Below are positions 31,963 to 39,623 of a stretch of 64,000 nt of DNA, piece by piece. Source of the DNA: Stenotrophomonas nematodicola (GTDB lineage Bacteria; Pseudomonadota; Gammaproteobacteria; Xanthomonadales; Xanthomonadaceae); contig NZ_WIAY01000003.1 in the NCBI RefSeq assembly GCF_009467805.1, positions 372,001-436,000 on the forward strand, given 5' to 3'. The translations under genes were made by a program, and so were the position numbers. Under the pieces are notes generated by a model that saw nothing but the letters and a program-made list of their open reading frames with translations, ran no database searches and was not told where the DNA came from. Every line of letters starts with the position of its first letter. Position 1 is the stretch's first letter.

Positions 31963-34137
31963 TCAACCGGCGAGCAGTTCGAAGATCACCGGCTCGCCGC
32001 TGGCCGAAGAGGCGCACACCCACAGGTCGAACTGCCCCGGTTCGGCGCCGAACACGCCGTCGCGGCCGGTGAACCCGAGCGCATGGCGATCCAGGGTGAA
32101 CTGCACCTGCGTGCTCTGCCCCGGCTGCAGGGCCACCTTGCGGAAGTCTTTCAGCTCGCGCACCGGACGCACGCGGCTGGCGACGCGGTCGTGGATGTAC
32201 AACTGCACCACTTCCTCGCCGGCCACCGCGCCGGTGTTGGTCAGCGTGGTGGTGATGGTCAGCGTGTCGTCCCAGCCCAGCGTCTTGCTGCTCAACTGCG
32301 GCACACCGTAGTCGAAGGTGGTGTAGCCCAGGCCGTGGCCGAACGGGTACAGCGCCGCGTTGGGAATCTCGCGCCAGCGCGCCTTGAACTCCGACATGGT
32401 CGGCAGTTCCGGGCGACCGGTGCGCGGATGGTTGTAGAAGAAGGGCTGCTGGCCGGACACCTGCGGGAAGCTCACCGGCAGACGGCCGGACGGGTTGTAG
32501 TCGCCGAACAGCACATCGGCCACGGCCGGCCCGGTCTGGGTGCCCAGGTACCAGGTCACCGCCACCGCCTGCGCGTTGCGGACGGCCCCCTGCAGCGCCA
32601 GCGCACGGCCATTGCGCAGCAGCACCACCAGCGGCTTGCCGGTCATCGCCACCGCTTCGGCGAGCGCCTGCTGCGCCGGCGGCAGGGTGATCTCCACCCG
32701 CGACTGCGCCTCACCGCTGTAGCGCTGCGGTTCGCCCAGCGCCAGCACCACCACATCGGCGCGCAGCGCAGCGGCCACGGCCTGTTCGATGCCGTCCTGC
32801 AGGGGCGCTTCCAGCGCGCAGCCCGGGACGATTTCCAGCAGGGCCTCATCGCTGATGGCCGCGCGTACGCCGGCTTCCAGCGTGACATAGCGCGACTTGT
32901 CGCCGAACAGCGTCCAGCAGCCTTCGATGTTGTCGCGGTCCTGCACGAACGGACCGATCAGCGCGATCTTCTGCCCGGCCTTCTTCAGCGGCAGCACGTC
33001 GCCGTCGTTCTTCAGGAGCACGATCGAGCGGCGCGCGGCATCGCGCGACAGCGCGTCGTGCGCGGCGATGTGCGCGGTATCGGCTTCACGCGCCAGATCC
33101 AGCGAGCGGTAGGGATCGTCGAACAGGCCAATCGCTTCCTTCAGCCTGAGGATGCGGCGCACCGATTCATCCAGCGTGGCCATCGGCACCTCGCCACTGG
33201 CGACCAGGCCCGGCAGATGTTCGGCGTAGAAGCCGCTCTGCATGCTCAGGTCCAACCCGGCGGTGAACGCCTTGGCGGTGGCATCACGGTCGTCGGCGGC
33301 ATAACCGTGGGCGACCAGTTCCATGTCGGCGGTGTAATCGGAGATCACCACGCCCGGGAACTGCCATTCGCCGCGCAGGATGTCGGTCAGCAGTTCGGCA
33401 TTGGCGCTGGCGGGCACGCCGTTGATGTCGTTGAAGGACGACATCACGGTGAGCGCGCCGGCCTCGAAGGCCGCCTTGAACGGCGGCAGGTGGACATCGC
33501 GCAGAGTCTGCGGGGAGATGTCGACCATGTTGTATTCCATGCCGGCCATCACCGCGCCATAGGCGGCAAAGTGCTTCGGCGTGGCCAGCAGCGCATCGGC
33601 CGCACGCAGGTCCGGGCCCTGGAAGCCGCGCACGCGGGCGGCGGCGAACGCACAGCCCAGCACCACGTCTTCACCGGCACCCTCGGCGCCACGGCCCCAG
33701 CGCTGGTCGCGGGCAATGTCCACCGCCGGCGCATACGTCCAGTGCAGGCCCGCGGCAGTGGCTTCCACCGCCGTGGCGCGCGCGGTGCGCTCGGCCAGCT
33801 CCGGCTCGAAGCTCGCGGCCTCGCCCAGCGGGATCGGGAACACGGTGCGCATGCCGTGGATGACATCGGCTGCCAGGATCACCGGGATGCCCAGGCGGCT
33901 CTCTTCCAGCGCCACCTGCTGGATGCGGCGGCCGGCTTCCACGCCCACGCCGTTGAACAGCGACCCCACCTTGCCTTCGCGGACCTGTTGCAGCACCTGG
34001 TCGGCGTTGCTGACGTTCGCTTCCGGATTCACATCCGGCGCGAACGGCCGGACCATGTCCGCGAACACACCCAGCTGGCCGACTTTTTCTTCGACGGTCA
34101 TCTGGGCAATGAGGGTTTCGATGCGATCGGCGGCCAC
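31963..34137 (-). CDS. bglX: Glycoside hydrolase family 3 beta-glucosidase
   Basis: 724 residues. It has the GH3 N-terminal barrel, with PVILAADVIHGMRT near 86 and the KHFAAYG motif near 195. The nucleophile Asp is in VVISDYTADME near 275. The second domain and a C-terminal fibronectin-III-like domain (NTGAVAGEEVVQLYI near 625) follow. Family members hydrolyse beta-linked glucosides and xylosides. No signal peptide is seen, unlike periplasmic BglX, so it may be cytoplasmic. The start is GTG at 34137 with AAGGA 8 bases before. A LacI-type operator lies directly upstream. Confidence 0.9.
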   Translation of the reverse strand: MAADRIETLIAQMTVEEKVGQLGVFADMVRPFAPDVNPEANVSNADQVLQQVREGKVGSLFNGVGVEAGRRIQQVALEESRLGIPVILAADVIHGMRTVFPIPLGEAASFEPELAERTARATAVEATAAGLHWTYAPAVDIARDQRWGRGAEGAGEDVVLGCAFAAARVRGFQGPDLRAADALLATPKHFAAYGAVMAGMEYNMVDISPQTLRDVHLPPFKAAFEAGALTVMSSFNDINGVPASANAELLTDILRGEWQFPGVVISDYTADMELVAHGYAADDRDATAKAFTAGLDLSMQSGFYAEHLPGLVASGEVPMATLDESVRRILRLKEAIGLFDDPYRSLDLAREADTAHIAAHDALSRDAARRSIVLLKNDGDVLPLKKAGQKIALIGPFVQDRDNIEGCWTLFGDKSRYVTLEAGVRAAISDEALLEIVPGCALEAPLQDGIEQAVAAALRADVVVLALGEPQRYSGEAQSRVEITLPPAQQALAEAVAMTGKPLVVLLRNGRALALQGAVRNAQAVAVTWYLGTQTGPAVADVLFGDYNPSGRLPVSFPQVSGQQPFFYNHPRTGRPELPTMSEFKARWREIPNAALYPFGHGLGYTTFDYGVPQLSSKTLGWDDTLTITTTLTNTGAVAGEEVVQLYIHDRVASRVRPVRELKDFRKVALQPGQSTQVQFTLDRHALGFTGRDGVFGAEPGQFDLWVCASSASGEPVIFELLAG

Positions 34138-34149
34138 CGGCTGTCCTTA

Positions 34150-34163
34150 TGAAAACGTTTACA
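34150..34163. promoter_or_regulatory. LacI-family operator upstream of bglX
   Basis: TGAAAACGTTTACA fits the palindromic LacI/CcpA-type site (TGNAANCGNTNNCA) at every fixed position, with the central CG step. It sits 12 bases before the GTG start of bglX. A bound LacI-family repressor would block transcription or initiation. The regulator itself is not in this window. Confidence 0.7.
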
Positions 34164-34273
34164 AGGCCGGGATTCTAGCGTTCCCGAGCCCGTTGTGAAT
34201 GATTTTGGCGTTCATTTTTCTTCCCCGTGGGGAAATTCCGGCGTCGCAGGGGCGCCGCCGGGGGCAGAGGAGC

Positions 34274-35548
34274 TTACTCCGCGAAGGCGCGCTGCTGCTG
34301 CGCAGCCATCAACATGGCATCGCTCGACGCCTGGAATACCCGCAGCCCAAAGGCCGGCAGGATCGCCAGAAGGTGGTCGAACACATCCGACTGCACGCCT
34401 TCGTAGTCGGCCCAGGCGGTGGTCCGGGTGAAGCAGTAGATCTCCAGCGGCAGGCCTTCCGTGGTGGGCTGCAGCTGCCGTACCAGCAACGTCATGTCCG
34501 TATGGATGCCCGGGTGCTGGCGCAGATAGCGTTCAACATACGCGCGGAAGGTGCCCAGGTTGGTCACCCGGCGCGCGTTGATCGCGTCCATGCCCTTGGC
34601 ACGCAGGTCGGCGTTCCACTGCTCCAGCTCGGCCTGCTTGTCGCGCAGGTACTCGCGCAGGACCGCGAACTGCTCCAGCCGGGCCAGCGCCGTCGCATCC
34701 AGAAAATCCACGCTGTGCTGGTCCAGGTACAGCGCGCGCTTGATCCGGCGTCCGCCGGCCTCCTGCATGCCGCGCCAGTTCTTGAACGACTCGGTGACCA
34801 GCTTCTTGGTCGGGATGGTGGTGATGGTCTTGTCGAAGTTCTGCACGGTGATGGTGTGCAGGGCGATGTCGATCACATCGCCATCGGCGTTCTGGCTGGG
34901 CATCTCGATCCAGTCGCCGAGCCGCACCCGGCCATCGCCGCTGATCTGCACGCTGGCCACCAGCGACAGGATGGTGTCCTGGAAGATCAGCATCAGCACG
35001 GCGGTGGCCGCGCCCAGACCGGTGACCAGCGGGCCGAGTTTCACGCCGAGCAGGGTCGCCACGATCGACAGGCCGGCGATCACGAACACCACGATCTTCA
35101 CGACCTGCAGGTAGCCCTTGATCGGCTTGTTGCGCGCGTCCGGGCGGCGCTCGTACAGATCGTTGGCCGCATCCAGTGCGTGCGAGACGGCCAGCGCCAC
35201 GGTCAGCACCGCCCATGCCCGGCAGGCCCCCATCACGAACTCCACCAGCTGGGGCGGCAGGCCCGGCACCACCTGGACGCCGGCGGCGATGACCATGCTG
35301 GGCACCACGTTGGCCAGGCGCGAGATCACCCGCAGGTTGTTGCGGCCTTCATTGCCCGCTCCATTGCCGGGCAGCCGGTTGACCAGCTTGCGCAGGCCGC
35401 GCAGCAGGATCCGCTTGGTGACAAAGTTGGCCAGCCAGGCGGCCAGCGCCACGGCTGCCACCACCACCAGGGTGTACGCCCAGGGCCAGGGTTCGAGGGT
35501 GCGCTGCAGGTCCTGCAGCCATTGGGGTGCCACTACCGCATCAAGCAT
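34274..35548 (-). CDS. ybdG: MscS-family mechanosensitive channel, YbdG type
   Basis: 424 residues. Four or five membrane segments lie in the N-terminal half. The MscS pore helix and beta domain follow: GLGAATAVLMLIFQDTILSLVASVQISGDGRVRLGDWIEMP near 178-219, where Gly/Ala packing forms the pore and the RVRLGDWIEM motif opens the beta domain. The long C-terminal domain matches E. coli YbdG, a channel of miniconductance that responds mildly to osmotic downshift. The gene lies downstream of folB on the same strand, but an 11-copy hairpin array separates them. Confidence 0.9.
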   Translation of the reverse strand: MLDAVVAPQWLQDLQRTLEPWPWAYTLVVVAAVALAAWLANFVTKRILLRGLRKLVNRLPGNGAGNEGRNNLRVISRLANVVPSMVIAAGVQVVPGLPPQLVEFVMGACRAWAVLTVALAVSHALDAANDLYERRPDARNKPIKGYLQVVKIVVFVIAGLSIVATLLGVKLGPLVTGLGAATAVLMLIFQDTILSLVASVQISGDGRVRLGDWIEMPSQNADGDVIDIALHTITVQNFDKTITTIPTKKLVTESFKNWRGMQEAGGRRIKRALYLDQHSVDFLDATALARLEQFAVLREYLRDKQAELEQWNADLRAKGMDAINARRVTNLGTFRAYVERYLRQHPGIHTDMTLLVRQLQPTTEGLPLEIYCFTRTTAWADYEGVQSDVFDHLLAILPAFGLRVFQASSDAMLMAAQQQRAFAE

Positions 35549-35562
35549 GGTGGGGGGTCTCC

Positions 35563-35935
35563 AAATGCGTGCGTTGCCGGGCAGAGCCCGGCATTACGGG
35601 TTTGCGTTGCCGGGCAGAGCCTGGCATTACGGGTGTGCGTTGCCGGGCAGAGCCTGGCATTACGGGTGTGCGTTGCCGGGCAGAGCCTGGCATTACGGGT
35701 GCGCGTTGCCGGGCAGAGCCCGGCACTACGGGTTTGCGTTGCCGGGCAGAGCCTGGCATTACGGGTGCGCGTTGCCGGGCGGAGCCTGGCATTACGGGTG
35801 TGCGTTGCCGGGCGGAGCCTGGCATTACGGGTGTGCGTTGCCGGGCAGAGCCTGGCATTACGGGTGCGCGTTGCCGGGCAGAGCCCGGCACTACGGGTTT
35901 GCGTTGCCGGGCGGAGCCCGGCATTACGGGTGCTG
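35563..35935 (-). repeat. 33-bp tandem hairpin array, 11 copies, between folB and ybdG
   Basis: The unit GCGTTGCCGGGCAGAGCC-(C/T)GGCATTACGGGT-nnn starts near 35571 and repeats every 33 bp for 11 copies. Copies 1, 5 and 10 carry CCCGGC(A)TTAC or CACTAC endings; most others have CCTGGC, which weakens the stem (GCCGGGC/CCCGGC). On the minus strand each copy reads GTAATGCC(A/G)GGC...GCAACGC, a GTAA variant of the GTAG repeat. The last copy supplies the folB stop codon. Because 33 is divisible by 3, long repetitive open frames result, but they are not convincing genes. Confidence 0.93.
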
Positions 35936-36286
35936 GGTGGCGGTGCGTTCGATGATCACGCCGACCGCGCGGGCGCCGCGTACCGCGCCCGGCTTGCTCA
36001 GCTTCAGCCGCAGCCACTCCACGTTGAACTCGCGCAGCACGATCTCGGCGATGCGTTCGGCCAGTGTCTCCACCAGGCCGAAGTCGGACTCGCGCACGAA
36101 CTGCTCGATGCGCTTGCTGACGGCTTTGTAATTGAGGGTATCGGCGATGTCGTCGCTGGCGGCCGGGCGGCGGTTGTCGAAGCCCATTTCCAGGTCGAAA
36201 CGCAGGGTCTGGCGGATCCGCCGTTCCCAGTCGTAGATCCCGATCAGGGCGTCGATCTCGAGCCCTTCGATGAATACCTTGTCCAT
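35924..36286 (-). CDS. folB: Dihydroneopterin aldolase
   Basis: 120 residues, standard length. Family marks are MDKVFIEGLEIDALIGIYDWERRIRQTL at the N-terminus, with the conserved Tyr/Glu pair, and LVETLAERIAEIVL near residue 70. FolB converts dihydroneopterin to 6-hydroxymethyl-dihydropterin and glycolaldehyde in folate synthesis; it is a cytoplasmic octamer. The start at 36286 is the ATG that begins the family N-terminus. Located downstream of tsaD, as in many gammaproteobacteria. Its TAA stop (35926-35924) lies inside the last copy of the 33-bp repeat array. Confidence 0.93.
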   Translation of the reverse strand: MDKVFIEGLEIDALIGIYDWERRIRQTLRFDLEMGFDNRRPAASDDIADTLNYKAVSKRIEQFVRESDFGLVETLAERIAEIVLREFNVEWLRLKLSKPGAVRGARAVGVIIERTATQHP

Positions 36287-36505
36287 AGGAATGCCACGTG
36301 GAAGATGGCGAACATGGTAACGGGCCGGTCCGGAACGTGCCGGGAACCCGGAACGAAGCGCCATCGCCGATGCACTCGCGCTGCAGTACGGCCCGCAGTG
36401 GCCGTGGTGCCCAAATGCGCAGAGTTCGACCACTGGATGCAACGCGAGAAGACCGTGACCCAGCGCCTGCATCAACGGCCGGTCTGATGCGGCCGCTGAG
36501 GCGTC

Positions 36506-37531
36506 CTACACCGCCGGCAGCGTAGCCATGTCCCAGCGCGGGGTGACCTGCACCTGCGGCGGGGTGTGCTGCCCCGCTTCCAGCCGCAGCGCGCCGGCGA
36601 AGGCAATCATCGCGCCGTTGTCGGTGCACAGCGCCGGGCGCGGGAAGCAGACGCGGCCGCCACGGCGGCGGGCCATCTCGTCCAGGCGGGCGCGCAGGCG
36701 CCGGTTGGCCCCCACGCCACCGGCCACCACCAGCACGTCGCAGCCGGCGGCATCCAGCGCGCGGTCGCACTTGATCGCCAGGGTTTCCACCACGGCATCT
36801 TCAAAGCCACGGGCGATATCGGCGCGGGTCTGCTCGCTCTGGTCGCTGTCGCGCCAAGCCAGCAGCACCTGGGTCTTCAGGCCGGAGAAGCTGAAATCCA
36901 GCCCGGGGCGATCGGTCATCGGCCGGGTGAAACGGTACTTGCCCGGTGTTCCACGCTCGGCCAGCGCAGCCAGCTGCGGCCCCCCCGGATACGGCAGGCC
37001 CATCAGCTTGGCGGTCTTGTCGAAGGCCTCGCCGGCCGCATCGTCCAGGGTCTCGCCCAGCAGGCGGTACTGGCCGATCCGGTCCACCGCCACCAGCTGG
37101 GTATGGCCTCCGGACACCAGCAGGGCCACGAACGGGGCCTCCGGCGGGTCGTCTTCCATCAGCGGGGCCAGCAGATGACCCTCCATATGGTGGACACCCA
37201 CCGCCGGCACCTCCAGCGCCCAGGCCAGCGAACGGGCTGCGCCGGCGCCGACCAGCAGGGCACCGACCAGCCCCGGACCGGCGGTATAGGCCACCCCGTC
37301 GATGTCCGAGACCTGCATGCCGGCCTCGGCCAGGGTCTGCCGGATCAGCGGCAGCAGCTTGCGCACGTGGTCGCGGCTGGCCAGTTCGGGCACCACCCCA
37401 CCGTATTCAGCGTGGAGGGCGATCTGGCTGTAGACCGCATGGGCGCGCAGGGCGTCGACACCGGACAGCGCGGTGTCGTACACCGCCACGCCGGTCTCAT
37501 CGCAGGAAGATTCGATACCAAGGACTCGCAT
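36506..37531 (-). CDS. tsaD: tRNA N6-adenosine threonylcarbamoyltransferase
   Basis: 341 residues. TsaD, with TsaB, TsaE and TsaC, makes the t6A modification at A37 of ANN-decoding tRNAs. The ASKHA-type ATPase fold shows [14 protein letters not shown] at the start, the metal motif [10 protein letters not shown] near 107, GGGHTQL-type VSGGHTQLV near 132, and [13 protein letters not shown] near 270. The true start is the ATG at 37531. It is divergent from rpsU, the conserved arrangement in this group of bacteria. Confidence 0.97.
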   Translation of the reverse strand: MRVLGIESSCDETGVAVYDTALSGVDALRAHAVYSQIALHAEYGGVVPELASRDHVRKLLPLIRQTLAEAGMQVSDIDGVAYTAGPGLVGALLVGAGAARSLAWALEVPAVGVHHMEGHLLAPLMEDDPPEAPFVALLVSGGHTQLVAVDRIGQYRLLGETLDDAAGEAFDKTAKLMGLPYPGGPQLAALAERGTPGKYRFTRPMTDRPGLDFSFSGLKTQVLLAWRDSDQSEQTRADIARGFEDAVVETLAIKCDRALDAAGCDVLVVAGGVGANRRLRARLDEMARRRGGRVCFPRPALCTDNGAMIAFAGALRLEAGQHTPPQVQVTPRWDMATLPAV

Positions 37532-37619
37532 AACGCGTATTATGGACCTCTTGAGGCCCGGCAGATGCACCGCCAGCCCATCTGACACCACCTGTGGCCA
37601 AGAAGTTTGCCGGGGTGGG

Positions 37620-37647
37620 TTGCAACTTCTTTTGTCGCCGCTATAAT
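37620..37647 (+). promoter_or_regulatory. Sigma-70-type promoter of rpsU
   Basis: TTGCAA (37620-37625), a 16-base spacer and TATAAT (37642-37647), a perfect -10 box, lie 51 bases before the rpsU ATG. It is the strongest promoter-like sequence in the window and drives the ribosomal-protein/primase group. Confidence 0.85.
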
Positions 37648-37697
37648 GTGCGGCTCTCACCGGGCGTGACCCGGTTCTACTGTGTCCCGGAGATTCC

Positions 37698-37913
37698 ATG
37701 CCCAGCGTCAAAGTCCGCGAGAACGAGCCCTTCGAGTTTGCGCTCCGTCGCTTCAAGCGCACCTGCGAAAAGGCCGGCGTGCTGGCCGAAACCCGCAAGC
37801 GCGAGTTCTACGAAAAGCCGACCCAGGAGCGCAAGCGTAAGGCTGCTGCTGCTGTGAAGCGTCAGCTGCGCCGCTCGTCGCGCGACGTTACCAAGCGTCA
37901 GCGCCTGTACTGA
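37698..37913 (+). CDS. rpsU: 30S ribosomal protein S21
   Basis: 71 residues, full length. The conserved body [26 protein letters not shown] is followed by a basic C-terminus ([18 protein letters not shown]) that contacts 16S rRNA near the anti-Shine-Dalgarno region. S21 helps select start sites. It opens the group rpsU-yqeY-yihY-dnaG, a version of the macromolecular synthesis operon. CGGAGATTCC precedes the ATG. A terminator-like hairpin follows at 37961-37995. Confidence 0.97.
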
Positions 37914-37960
37914 TCGGACGCAACTTCGATGCGGCAGGCCTGTCCTGTCGCGGCGGAGCC

Positions 37961-37995
37961 GAAGCCGGAACGCGCAAGCGTTACCGGCTTTTTGC
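37961..37995 (+). terminator. Terminator or attenuator after rpsU
   Basis: AGCCGGAACGC pairs with GCGTTACCGGCT across a GCAA loop, with one mismatch/bulge, followed by TTTTTGCG. It lies about 50 bases after the rpsU stop and 55 before yqeY. In other bacteria a leaky terminator in this position lets S21 be made in excess of primase. I infer the same here. Confidence 0.75.
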
Positions 37996-38048
37996 GTTCC
38001 CGTCCCCAGCTATCGATTGCCCCCTCTTCCACCGATACGAGGTGTTCC

Positions 38049-38495
38049 ATGAGCCTGAAGCAGCAGCTCACCGATGACATGAAGGCCGCCATGAAGAGCG
38101 GCGAGAAGCACCGCCTGGGCGTGATCCGCCTGATCAACGCGGCGATCAAGCAGAAGGAAGTGGACGAGCGCATCGAGCTGGACGACGCCGCCGTTGTTGC
38201 CGTGCTGGACAAGATGGTCAAGCAGCGCAAGGACTCGGTCACCCAGTACGAAGCGGCCAATCGTGACGACCTGGCGCAGATCGAGCGCGATGAGCTGGTG
38301 GTCATCGACCAGTATCTGCCCGCCAAGATGGGCGAAGCCGAGATCGTGGCCGCCATCCAGGCCGCCATCGCCGAAACCGGCGCGACCGGCGCAGCGGACA
38401 TGGGCAAGCTGATGGGCGCATTGAAGCCCAAGCTGGCGGGCCAGGCCGACATGGGCCTGGTGTCCAAGCTGGTCAAGGCGCAGTTGGCCGGCTGA
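38049..38495 (+). CDS. yqeY: YqeY/GatB-tail domain protein
   Basis: 148 residues. The YqeY fold is seen in MSLKQQLTDDMKAAMKSGEKHRLGVIRLINAAIKQKEVD at the N-terminus and MGKLMGALKPKLAGQADMGLVSKLVKAQLA at the C-terminus, the same module that ends the GatB subunit of the tRNA-dependent amidotransferase. It may bind RNA or tRNA, but the role of the free-standing protein is not known. The start at 38049 has GAGG about 8 bases before it. It lies between rpsU and yihY. Confidence 0.93.
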   Translation: MSLKQQLTDDMKAAMKSGEKHRLGVIRLINAAIKQKEVDERIELDDAAVVAVLDKMVKQRKDSVTQYEAANRDDLAQIERDELVVIDQYLPAKMGEAEIVAAIQAAIAETGATGAADMGKLMGALKPKLAGQADMGLVSKLVKAQLAG

Positions 38496-38606
38496 GCGCC
38501 CGCATGCAGCGCCCGTCCCGTGGCGGGCGCCGATCATCGACGCGCGTGGTGCAGCACTGCGCGCGTTTCACCCGGTCTTCGAACCGGGGCTGCTAGAAAT
38601 CCCGGC

Positions 38607-39557
38607 ATGTCTTCGCTGCCCCCTTCTCCGGCGCCCGACCCGGCGCACGACCCCTCCCGCGTTCCGCACCGCCTGCGCAAGTATGTGGACCGGCTTGAAC
38701 GCAGCTTTCCGGTTGCCGTGGGCAAGCGCTTTGTCGAGGTGGACGTACTGACCCAGGCCGCTTCGTTGTCCTTCTATGCGCTGCTGTCGATGGCGCCGCT
38801 GCTGGTCCTGCTGCTGTGGCTGACCGCCTCGCTGTATCCGCCGGCCCAACAGGCGCTGATCGCACAGATCCACGACGTCGCCGGCAGCAGTGCCGCCACC
38901 GTGGCCGACACCGTGCTCAGGAACGCCGACAACCAGCCCGATGTCGGCTCGCTCGCCGGCGTGTGGAGCACGCTGCTGTTGTTCATCGGCGCCACGGCGG
39001 TGTTTGCGCAGCTGCAGAACGCCCTCAACCTGATCTTCAACACCAGCGGCGAGCGCCTGGACGGCATCGTGGCGTGGCTGCGCAAGCGGGTGTTCTCGTT
39101 CGGCGTGGTGCTCGCCCTGGGTTTCCTGCTGATCCTGTCGATGACCGCCACCACCATGCTGCAGGTGGCCTTCGCGCAGTTGCCCTCGGTGCTGCCGGCC
39201 GTGGGCTACCTGACCAGCCTGGCCCTGTACACGGTGGGCTTCGCCTTTCTCTACCACTACCTGCCGGACCGCCGCGTGGCGTGGCGCCAGGCCTTCATCG
39301 GCGGCGCGATCACCTCGGCGCTGTTCGCGCTGGGCCGCTATGCCATCGGCCTGTACATCGCTACGGTCGCCCCTGGCAGCGCCTACGGCTCGATGGGCGC
39401 GCTGGTGATCTCGCTGGTGTGGATCTACTACGCCACTGTGGTGTTCTTCGTGGGCGCGCTGATGACCGCGGTGGTCGATGAGCGGCTGCGCGCCCGGTTC
39501 CACCTGGCGCGGGCCGGGATCGCCGCGCCCAAACCGGGCGAAGTGGCCGGCAGCTAG
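38607..39557 (+). CDS. yihY: YihY/BrkB-family inner membrane protein
   Basis: 316 residues with about six membrane segments (roughly 60-80, 118-140, 158-180, 195-213, 225-245 and 263-285). The YihY/BrkB pattern is clear in LTQAASLSFYALLSMAPLLVLLL and GSAYGSMGALVISLVWIYYATVVFFVGA. The name 'ribonuclease BN' is a historical mistake for this family, and the function is unknown. The start at 38607 is the ATG nearest to conserved sequence. It sits between yqeY and dnaG. Confidence 0.9.
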   Translation: MSSLPPSPAPDPAHDPSRVPHRLRKYVDRLERSFPVAVGKRFVEVDVLTQAASLSFYALLSMAPLLVLLLWLTASLYPPAQQALIAQIHDVAGSSAATVADTVLRNADNQPDVGSLAGVWSTLLLFIGATAVFAQLQNALNLIFNTSGERLDGIVAWLRKRVFSFGVVLALGFLLILSMTATTMLQVAFAQLPSVLPAVGYLTSLALYTVGFAFLYHYLPDRRVAWRQAFIGGAITSALFALGRYAIGLYIATVAPGSAYGSMGALVISLVWIYYATVVFFVGALMTAVVDERLRARFHLARAGIAAPKPGEVAGS

Positions 39558-39623
39558 TAGACTAGTCCGGTCCCCCGCTGCCCTGCGTGGCCGTTCTCCG
39601 GCCGCGCCACCTGCCTGCTGCCT

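Noticed and set aside
35527..35955. Repetitive proteins read from the 33-bp array (11-residue repeats in several frames)
   Set aside because: All frames stay open because 33 is a multiple of 3, the repeats are hairpin-forming GTAA elements, and the frames lack ribosome-binding sites and run into neighbouring genes.
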